DNA from: a bacterium
GTDB lineage: Bacteria > Actinomycetota > Acidimicrobiia > Acidimicrobiales > CATQHL01
Assembly: GCA_026713745.1 (NCBI GenBank)
Contig: JAPONU010000387.1
Location: 1-5,191 of the forward strand
Length of the DNA stretch: 5,191 nucleotides
Reading direction: 5' to 3'
Shown: one piece after another, positions 1 through 4,123 of the stretch
Layout of the letters: each line of letters starts with the position of its first letter
Position numbering within the stretch: the stretch's first letter is position 1
Position numbers and translations under genes: made by a program
The notes under the pieces: generated by a model
Told to the model about the DNA's origin: nothing
Seen by the model: only the letters and a program-made list of their open reading frames with translations
The model's database searches: none

Positions 1-361
1 CCGCCCGGACGCTCGTCATGATCTCACGACCACCCCACAGCACGTCCACCTCGACGCCGGTGTCGGCCTCGAACGAATCGATGATCCCCGCCAGCACCTC
101 CTGCTGCGGCTCACCCTCGTTCCACATCGAGAAATACCGGATCACCGGGGGCTCGTCCTCGGGGGCGACCGGTGGCGGATCGGGGGACTCGGTTTCGGTT
201 CCGTCGCCGGTCGCCGGGGTCTCGGTTTCGCCCGCCGGTGGTGGGGGCGACGGCTCGGTCGCTGTTTCCTCGCCGTTCCCGCATGCGGTCGCCATTAGCA
301 CGACCGCCGCGAAGACCGCCAGGGATCGGGACAGCAGTGCCCATCGTTTCCTGGTTCTCAT
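1..361 (-). CDS. ABC transporter sugar-binding lipoprotein (family 1 solute-binding protein), N-terminal part
   Basis: This is the start of an extracellular solute-binding lipoprotein that would capture a sugar outside the membrane and deliver it to an ABC permease. The ATG at 361 opens a frame that runs off the left edge with no stop, giving 120 residues. It begins with a basic n-region (MRTRKRW), then a hydrophobic segment, and a lipobox-like MATAC with Cys27 as the likely lipidation site. The -3 position is Ala rather than the usual Leu, so the lipobox is not canonical. A Pro/Glu/Thr-rich linker (about 30-72) precedes the mature fold, which opens with VIRYFSMW and continues FEADTGVEVDVLW, typical of the MalE/UgpB-like SBP_bac_1 class. 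The start is supported by a strong GAGGAGG nine bases upstream. It lies 100 bases after the SIS gene on the same strand, so probably in one operon, with permease genes expected further left. The exact sugar cannot be read from this part. Confidence 0.85.
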   Translation of the reverse strand, partial: MRTRKRWALLSRSLAVFAAVVLMATACGNGEETATEPSPPPPAGETETPATGDGTETESPDPPPVAPEDEPPVIRYFSMWNEGEPQQEVLAGIIDSFEADTGVEVDVLWGGREIMTSVRA

Positions 362-370
362 CGGTTGTGA

Positions 371-377
371 CCTCCTC
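371..377 (-). promoter_or_regulatory. Shine-Dalgarno site of the solute-binding protein gene
   Basis: Read on the minus strand this is GAGGAGG, nine bases before the ATG at 361. It is the strongest ribosome binding site in the window and fixes the start of the lipoprotein gene. The other sugar-locus starts have weak sites or none, which would suit high translation of a binding protein relative to the enzymes of its operon. Confidence 0.8.
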
Positions 378-461
378 GGTGTGTTTTTGTTTCGCCTTCT
401 GTGGGGACGCCCCGAGGATTGGCCCGGCGCGTCCTCCGCCAAGTACGACTTTCCCGGCCCC

Positions 462-1337
462 TCATGGGGAACCGTCGAGCACGACGGATCGGGACAGATG
501 CAGCGGCTGATCGGGGTTCAGGTTGCTCGCCGCGGCCAGGCGCAGGCCGAGCTGCTGGACTCCCACCAGCGATGCGACCGGATCGCAGTGCGGCCAATGG
601 ACCGCCGCCCCCGTCGCGGCGACAGCGGCCGCGAGCGACCGGTCGACCTCTCCGAATCCCCAGACCATGGTGTGCGAACCTGCCGCGGCGATCGGGCCGT
701 GGCGGTACTCCAGGGCCGGATACGACTCGGACCAGCAGGCGGCCATCTCGCGCAGCTTCAGAGCCGCCTCGTTTGCGATGCCGTGCGTCCATCCCGCGCC
801 GACGAACACGAAGTGCGAGCGCCCCTCGAGGAGCGGCTCGGGCAACTCGTAGGCGCGCCGCCGGGCGTCGCGGATCGAGCGCTCGATCGGGTAGCCGACG
901 CTGCTCAGCAGTATCAGCAGCGCGGTCGTCGCGAATCTCGTCTGCACGACCGAGCGCTCGTTGGCGAACGAAGCGCACAGCGTCACGCCGGCCGAGTTGG
1001 TGATCGGGCTGCCTTCGGTCCCGGTCAACGCGAGCGTCCCGCGGGCCTGCGAGGATCCGAGAGCGTTGATGACCTCGGTCGTGGTGCCCGACCGCGAGAG
1101 TGCGATCAGGACGTCCCACCGGCGCCTGGGCGTCACCGATGCCGGAAAGGCATCGGTCGTACCGCGTCCGCTCTCTTCGCGATAGGAAGCGTAAGATTGA
1201 CTGATGTAATACGAAGTACCGCAACCGACTGCACCCACGCGCAGACCTCGACCGGGCAGTTGCTCGGCGATCTGACGCACTCGCGGATCGTCCCAGACCT
1301 CCGGTTGCGAGTCGATTTCTGCACGTGTCTGGAGCAC
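462..1337 (-). CDS. SIS-domain sugar-phosphate isomerase/deaminase (AgaS/NagB-II/GlmS isomerase-like)
   Basis: A 291-residue cytoplasmic enzyme with two SIS (sugar isomerase) domains. It begins with EIDSQPEVW, matching the GlmS isomerase-domain opening. SIS 1 holds GCGTSYY (38-44) and SRSGTTTE (81-88), which bind the sugar phosphate. SIS 2 holds NEAALKLRE (189-197) and YRHGP (211-215). Aligned by eye to E. coli GlmS, Lys194, Glu197 and His213 match Lys485, Glu488 and His504 with identical spacing, so the isomerase chemistry looks intact. There is no glutaminase domain, so it is not a full GlmS. It more likely isomerises or deaminates an amino-sugar 6-phosphate, as AgaS or NagB-II do. The C-terminus NLNPDQPLHLSRSVVL is complete for the family. 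The start is GTG: an in-frame TGA lies upstream with no other start codon between, and no Shine-Dalgarno is seen. A fructosamine-6-phosphate role (FrlB-like) is possible. Family is sure; substrate is inferred. Confidence 0.88.
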   Translation of the reverse strand: MLQTRAEIDSQPEVWDDPRVRQIAEQLPGRGLRVGAVGCGTSYYISQSYASYREESGRGTTDAFPASVTPRRRWDVLIALSRSGTTTEVINALGSSQARGTLALTGTEGSPITNSAGVTLCASFANERSVVQTRFATTALLILLSSVGYPIERSIRDARRRAYELPEPLLEGRSHFVFVGAGWTHGIANEAALKLREMAACWSESYPALEYRHGPIAAAGSHTMVWGFGEVDRSLAAAVAATGAAVHWPHCDPVASLVGVQQLGLRLAAASNLNPDQPLHLSRSVVLDGSP

Positions 1338-1344
1338 CGGCGAT

Positions 1345-1373
1345 AATTTATGATTGACTTTTGCTCATGTCAA
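1345..1373 (-). promoter_or_regulatory. Sigma70-like promoter of the SIS/ABC operon, probably leaderless
   Basis: On the minus strand a perfect TTGACA (1373-1368) is followed by a 17-base spacer and TAAATT (1350-1345), which matches the -10 consensus at four of six positions including the first two and the last. Seven bases further is the G of the GTG start at 1337, where transcription would be expected to begin. With no Shine-Dalgarno present, a leaderless mRNA is the simplest reading; such transcripts are common in actinobacteria. The start site itself is predicted, not observed. Confidence 0.65.
1354..1373. repeat. Inverted repeat TTGAC-10-GTCAA spanning both -35 boxes; candidate operator
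   Basis: The arms TTGAC (1354-1358) and GTCAA (1369-1373) are exact inverse complements separated by ten bases. Each arm is the -35 core of one of the two divergent promoters. It may be only the by-product of two -35 boxes facing each other, or the site where a dimeric repressor such as the DeoR protein at 2465-3235 shuts both units together. It does not share an obvious motif with the repeats in front of the repressor's own gene, which weakens that link. Confidence 0.4.
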
Positions 1374-1382
1374 GTTCATACC
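1354..1382 (+). promoter_or_regulatory. Possible divergent promoter of the PfkB kinase gene
   Basis: On the plus strand TTGACT (1354-1359) is followed by 17 bases and CATACC (1377-1382), a weak -10. It would start transcription near 1389-1390 and leave a leader of about 60 bases before the kinase ATG. It interlocks with the opposing promoter of the SIS gene. The -35 is good, the -10 is poor, so this call is tentative. Confidence 0.35.
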
Positions 1383-1450
1383 TGCACGTAATGGGCGCGA
1401 ACAGGGGCGCGCGGTGGGTGTCGGGTGGCCGGTCGGGCCGGCGTTGAGCG

Positions 1451-2428
1451 ATGCGGTTGGTGTGCGTCTGTCCCAACCCGGCGATCGACCACACGGTCGT
1501 CGTACCGGCTCTGGTCGCCGGCGAGACGATTCGCGGGGTGGAGAGCCTGACGAACGCCGGCGGGAAGGGTCTGAACGTCGCCCGGTTCGCCCGGGGTTTC
1601 GGCGCACGGGTCACGCCGGTGACGTGGTTGGGGTCGCTCGGCGCCGATTTCATGCGCGCTCTGGCCCTGCGGGACGACCTGGACCTGCGCGCCTGCGTGG
1701 CGCCATCGGTGACGGTGCGGGTGTGCCCGGTGCTCGCCGATGCCCGAGACGGCTCGGTTCTGACCACGAGCGATCCTCCGGCGACGCTCGACGAGGCGAC
1801 CTGGGCGGATTTCGTGGCGCTCGCGGCGCACGCGTCAGCCGAGGCCGACGTCGTGTGTGTCGCGGGCAGTTTCCCGGCGGTGGCGGGCGCCGACGCCGCC
1901 GGTGCGTTGCTGCGCGCCGTCGCCGCGGCGGCACCCACGGTGTGGGTCGACACCTCCGGCGACGCGCTGGCCGCGGTGCGCGACGGGTTCCCGGCGGCGG
2001 GGCTGAAGGTGAATCTGGCCGAAGCCCGGGCCCTGCTCGACGGCGAGGTCGGCAGCGACGATGGCGACCGCGGCGTGGATCGGCGCTCGGGCGCTCGGGC
2101 GCTGGCGGCCGCGGAGGCTCTCAGCGGCGGGGTGCGTCGCGTGGTGGTGACCGCGGGCGAGGCGGGCGCAGCCGAGGCGACGGCGGCGGGCAGCCGCTGG
2201 CAGGCCGCCCCGGCCGTGCGGGCGCGCAACCCCACCGGCAGCGGCGACGCGTTCCTGGCCGGCTATCTCTGTGCCGGCCGCGGGCCGTTGCGCTCCGTCG
2301 CTGATCCGCTGCTGGCCGGCGTGCTGGCCGGGGCGGCGAACGCCGGTTCGTGGGTGCCGGTCGTGCCGGCGGGTTCGTTGCTGGACCTCGCCCGCGAGTT
2401 CGGCGGGGGTCCGGAGCCGGGCCGGTGA
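1451..2428 (+). CDS. PfkB-family sugar kinase (1-phosphofructokinase / tagatose-6-phosphate kinase type)
   Basis: A 325-residue cytoplasmic ribokinase-fold kinase. The N-terminal CPNPAIDHTVVV matches the NPAxDxT opening of the FruK/LacC branch, whose members phosphorylate fructose 1-phosphate or tagatose 6-phosphate with ATP. PfkB signature 1 is seen as AGGKGLNVAR (36-45), including the substrate-binding GGKG. Signature 2 is NPTGSGDAFLAGYL (260-273), with Asp266 the expected catalytic base and GSGD the anion hole. KVNLAEARALL (186-196) matches the KxNxxE block of the LacC/FruK group. The ATG at 1451 is the first start after an in-frame TGA at 1445 and sits right before the conserved opening; no good Shine-Dalgarno is visible. 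It diverges from the SIS gene and converges on the deoR-type gene 36 bases away. With a SIS enzyme and no PTS gene in view, a tagatose-6-phosphate kinase role in galactosamine or tagatose use is favoured over FruK. Family sure, substrate inferred. Confidence 0.9.
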   Translation: MRLVCVCPNPAIDHTVVVPALVAGETIRGVESLTNAGGKGLNVARFARGFGARVTPVTWLGSLGADFMRALALRDDLDLRACVAPSVTVRVCPVLADARDGSVLTTSDPPATLDEATWADFVALAAHASAEADVVCVAGSFPAVAGADAAGALLRAVAAAAPTVWVDTSGDALAAVRDGFPAAGLKVNLAEARALLDGEVGSDDGDRGVDRRSGARALAAAEALSGGVRRVVVTAGEAGAAEATAAGSRWQAAPAVRARNPTGSGDAFLAGYLCAGRGPLRSVADPLLAGVLAGAANAGSWVPVVPAGSLLDLAREFGGGPEPGR

Positions 2429-2464
2429 GCGCCGGCGGTCAGCTCTCGGCGGGGGTCCGTGCGC

Positions 2465-3235
2465 TCACGTGGCCGCCGCGTCCGCGGCGTGGGCGAGGGT
2501 CAGGCCCGCGGCGGCGAGGTTCCGGAGTTCGGGGTCGTCGTCCCGGGCGTCGGTGACGAGCAGGTCGATCGCCTCGGCGGGCCCGATCCCGATGGGTGCC
2601 TTGCGCCCGATCTTGTACGCCTCGGCCACGACGACGAGCCGGGGTGCGAGGTCCACGACGACCCGGTCGGTGTTGGCCTCGGGGGCGAAGATGTTCGTGA
2701 GGCCGTCGCCGGCGGTGATCCCCTGCACGCTCATGAACGCCACCTCGAGGGGCATCTGTCGCAGCGTGCCCTCGGCTATCGGGCCGATGAGTGACATCTC
2801 CCCCTTGCGCAGCGCGCCGCCGGTCACGACCACGTCGACGCCGGGTGCGCCGGCCAACTCCGATGCCACGTTGTGGGCGTTGGTGACGACGGTCAATTCG
2901 CGGCGGTCCGCGAGGCACTCCGCCAGGAAGGCCATGGTGGAGCCGCTGCCGACGAAGATCGTGGCGCCGTCGTAGATCTCCTCGGCGGCGCGGCGCGCCA
3001 GTGCCTTCTTGGCGGCGGCGTTCTGGCGGCGGCGGGCGACCACCGGCGGTTCGGTCTCGTTGTTGAAGCCGGCGCCGCCGTGCATCCGTTCGAATCCCGC
3101 GACGCTTCTCAGATCGTGCAGGTCTCGGCGGATCGTGGCCTCGCTGACTGCCAGGTTCCCCGCCAGCTCCCCGACGGTCATCCGGCCGTGTTCGCGGAGC
3201 AGGGCCTGCAGCGCTTCTTGGCGTACGCGTTTCAT
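2465..3235 (-). CDS. DeoR-family transcriptional repressor of sugar metabolism
   Basis: A 256-residue DNA-binding repressor. The N-terminal winged helix-turn-helix spans about 5-56, with MTVGELAGNLAVSEATIRRD (19-38) as the HTH and the family hallmark RMHGGA (50-55). The C-terminal DeoRC sensor domain, related to ribose-5-phosphate isomerase, shows GSGSTM (96-101), VVTNAHNVASELA (116-128), VVTGGALRKGE (136-146) and the GITAGDGLTN block (172-181). Members bind a phosphorylated sugar and then release DNA. The usual ADHSK stretch reads AEAYKIGRKA (204-213) here, a small departure at an effector-site loop. The ATG at 3235 is chosen because GGAG lies six bases upstream and the conserved fold starts at once; a longer TTG-started frame from 3286 would add 17 residues not typical of the family and run through the palindrome. 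It sits tail-to-tail with the kinase gene. Its probable targets are the SIS/ABC operon, the kinase and itself. Confidence 0.92.
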   Translation of the reverse strand: MKRVRQEALQALLREHGRMTVGELAGNLAVSEATIRRDLHDLRSVAGFERMHGGAGFNNETEPPVVARRRQNAAAKKALARRAAEEIYDGATIFVGSGSTMAFLAECLADRRELTVVTNAHNVASELAGAPGVDVVVTGGALRKGEMSLIGPIAEGTLRQMPLEVAFMSVQGITAGDGLTNIFAPEANTDRVVVDLAPRLVVVAEAYKIGRKAPIGIGPAEAIDLLVTDARDDDPELRNLAAAGLTLAHAADAAAT

Positions 3236-3250
3236 CGGGGGCTCCGTGTG

Positions 3251-3289
3251 CGAATCTGTCGCAATTCGTGCGCGATTGCGTCGCAATCG
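3251..3289. promoter_or_regulatory. Candidate operator of the DeoR-type repressor (palindrome plus spaced repeats)
   Basis: A perfect 17-base palindrome, CGATTGCGTCGCAATCG, lies at 3273-3289 (8-base arms around one T). The octamer GTCGCAAT occurs at 3258-3265 and again at 3280-3287, 22 bases apart, about two helical turns. CGAAT (3251-3255) and ATTCG (3264-3268) add a further inverted pair. All of this falls within 55 bases upstream of the repressor ATG, where autoregulatory sites of DeoR proteins are usual. Which protein binds is inferred. Confidence 0.5.
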
Positions 3290-3456
3290 TTATCGCTTGT
3301 CCTCGCCACAGTATCGCTACTGCCGTCCCGTGCACGTGAGGGGCAGCGCGGCCCGGTCGGCGTCGAACGCGGTGGCATCCTTGCCTTGCCGTGCACGTTT
3401 GGGCGCTGTTGGGCGGCGCGGCGGGGCCGGTGCTCGATCCGGTCCTCGCTGTGGTG

Positions 3457-3485
3457 ATCGTATCTGCACGGATAGCGCTTGACCA
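3457..3485 (-). promoter_or_regulatory. Weak candidate promoter reading towards the repressor gene
   Basis: On the minus strand TGGTCA (3485-3480), 17 bases and TACGAT (3462-3457) each match the consensus at four of six positions. Its -35 overlaps that of the opposing plus-strand promoter, repeating the back-to-back layout seen at 1345-1382. It would leave a leader of about 210 bases that includes the palindromes. No better promoter was found for the repressor gene, but the match could be chance. Confidence 0.22.
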
Positions 3486-3507
3486 GGGAGATATATGCGC
3501 ATATCGT
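3479..3507 (+). promoter_or_regulatory. Sigma70-like promoter reading towards the SLH gene
   Basis: TTGACC (3479-3484), a 17-base spacer and TATCGT (3502-3507) make a good sigma70-like promoter in an AT-rich island. Transcription would start near 3514-3516, almost exactly on an ATG at 3516, and about 250 bases before the SLH gene's GTG. The perfect 12-base palindrome ATATGCGCATAT (3493-3504) overlaps the spacer and the -10, a place where a bound protein would block RNA polymerase. Confidence 0.5.
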
Positions 3508-3515
3508 TAGCGTAA

Positions 3516-3686
3516 ATGGTCGAATGTGCGCGTAGACCTGCACAGGGGTGGAGGGCTGCCGAGCCGGGAACGGCTGCGGTGACGTCCGCGCCGAGTGTTC
3601 TGACCCCGCCGCGGGCGTGTCGTCCCGGGGGGGGGCTTGGTTGCGGGTGTGTGGTGCGATGTGATCGGATGCGGGGCGGCGATTAG
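3516..3686 (+). CDS. Possible leaderless small ORF, 56 residues, Cys-rich C-terminus
   Basis: Not recognised as any known family. The ATG at 3516 falls eight bases after the predicted -10 (3502-3507), where transcription should begin, so it could be translated without a leader. The frame stops at TAG 3684-3686. It encodes 56 residues with five Cys, four of them in the last 22 residues within CRPGGGLGCGCVVRC. A nine-G run (3627-3635) lies inside the frame, so a change in G number would alter the tail. Position upstream of a longer gene is that of a leader peptide; Cys-rich leaderless upstream ORFs are known in mycobacteria. Weak codon evidence and no homology make a chance frame at least as likely. 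Confidence 0.22.
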   Translation: MVECARRPAQGWRAAEPGTAAVTSAPSVLTPPRACRPGGGLGCGCVVRCDRMRGGD

Positions 3687-3763
3687 CGGCGCGCCGCGTT
3701 CGCGGTCGGCGCAGGCCGGTTCTGTCCCCGGCGCTCTCGGCGGGGGTCGGTAGGGGCCGGGTC

Positions 3764-4123
3764 GTGGTGTCGGGTCGGTTCAGCGTCCGCTGGCTGTGGG
3801 CGGCGTTGGCCGTCGCGGTGCTGGCGGGTGCGTTGGTGTCGTCCCCGGCGGCAGCGGCGGGGGTCGGGGAGCCGGGGGGGGTCGGCGGCGCGGTGGTCGT
3901 TCCTCCGCCGGTGTTGGAGGTGGACTTCCCGCCGGGCGACGCGGGCGCCGGCGGCGACGACGGCGAGGCCGTGGCTGCCGCGCCGGCTCCCGACGCGGTC
4001 GCGGCGGCGGGTGCGGCTCTTGGGTTGTCGTCTGCGGGGCCCGGCGGGGTTGCGGGCAGTCCGGGAGTCGGTGTCGCGGCGGCGGGTGCGGCTCTTGGGT
4101 TGTCGTCTGTGGGGGGGGGGTGA
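3764..4123 (+). CDS. Secreted SLH-type surface protein, N-terminal part (signal peptide), stopped at a G10 tract
   Basis: The frame from GTG 3764 codes for 119 residues and ends at TGA 4121-4123 directly after ten G residues. A Sec signal peptide is clear: basic start with Arg5 and Arg9, hydrophobic core LWAALAVAVLAGALVSS (11-27) and a PAAAA signal-peptidase site, with cleavage likely after Ala32. After it comes a Gly/Ala/Pro-rich region with an acidic patch (VLEVDFPPGDAGAGGDDGE) and two copies of VAAAGAALGLSS (79-90 and 104-115). AGGGG seven bases upstream is a modest ribosome site; GTG at 3767 is an alternative start. As read, this would be a short secreted peptide with no known domain. Removing one G joins it to the SLH part that follows, so it is almost certainly the front of that protein rather than a gene of its own. 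Confidence 0.65.
   Translation: MVSGRFSVRWLWAALAVAVLAGALVSSPAAAAGVGEPGGVGGAVVVPPPVLEVDFPPGDAGAGGDDGEAVAAAPAPDAVAAAGAALGLSSAGPGGVAGSPGVGVAAAGAALGLSSVGGG
3998..4109 (+). repeat. Two perfect 37-bp direct repeats, 75 bp apart, in the SLH gene
   Basis: Copies at 3998-4034 and 4073-4109 are identical over 37 bases, then differ by one base (C/T) and both run into G residues. The 75-base offset equals 25 codons, so loss or gain of a unit by recombination would keep the frame. Each copy encodes VAAAGAALGLSS. Identity at the DNA level, including third positions, points to recent duplication or active homogenisation. The second copy abuts the ten-G tract. Confidence 0.85.
4111..4120 (+). repeat. Ten-G homopolymer at the frame break of the SLH gene
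   Basis: Ten consecutive G residues precede TGA in the signal-peptide frame. With nine, the codons read GTG GGG GGG GGT GAC and pass straight into the SLH frame, open to the window edge; twelve would also restore it. The tract therefore acts as an on/off point, whether by replication slippage, transcriptional slippage, a +1 ribosomal shift or miscounting by the sequencer. Confidence 0.85.

Larger units (their letters stand above)
3236..3763. other. Intergenic regulatory region between the repressor and SLH protein genes
   Basis: A 528-base stretch between two divergent genes. No convincing conserved protein is seen in it. It holds, in order, the repressor gene's Shine-Dalgarno (GGAG, 3242-3245 on minus), repeats and a palindrome (3251-3318), a GC-rich middle with nothing recognised (about 3320-3450), an AT-rich island with a promoter and palindrome (3461-3516), a possible small ORF (3516-3686) containing a nine-G run (3627-3635), and the SLH gene's weak AGGGG (3752-3756) seven bases before its GTG. 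No tRNA, rRNA or riboswitch was recognised. Confidence 0.6.

Noticed and set aside
403..413. GGGG-ACG-CCCC hairpin between the SIS and solute-binding genes
   Set aside because: Four pairs with no T run; too weak to call a terminator or attenuator.
18..1346. Long plus-strand open frame (442 codons) opposite the solute-binding and SIS genes
   Set aside because: It is Arg/Gly-rich without any family motif, while the minus strand carries an intact SIS enzyme and a lipoprotein with a strong ribosome site over the same bases. Long opposing frames are expected at this GC content.
1348..2235. Minus-strand open frame opposite the PfkB gene (295 codons)
   Set aside because: Ala/Arg/Ser/Thr-rich with no recognisable domain; the plus strand encodes a complete kinase with both PfkB signatures.
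2421..2436. GCCGG-TGAGCG-CCGGC hairpin between the converging kinase and repressor genes as a terminator
   Set aside because: Only five pairs, overlaps the kinase stop codon and has no T run on either strand; such stems are frequent by chance at this GC.
3236..3286. Longer form of the repressor starting at TTG 3286
   Set aside because: Adds 17 residues outside the family norm and makes the palindrome coding; ATG 3235 has GGAG six bases upstream.
2439..3335. Second minus-strand open frame overlapping the DeoR gene in another register
   Set aside because: Arg/Gly/Pro-rich; the adjacent register holds every DeoR-family block in order.
3232..3543. Minus-strand open frame of 103 codons from GTG 3543 into the repressor start
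   Set aside because: No recognisable family, overlaps the repressor start and runs through the palindromes; more likely non-coding.
3686..3697. GCGGCGCGCCGC palindrome
   Set aside because: A 12-base palindrome of G and C only is expected by chance here and lies by no promoter.
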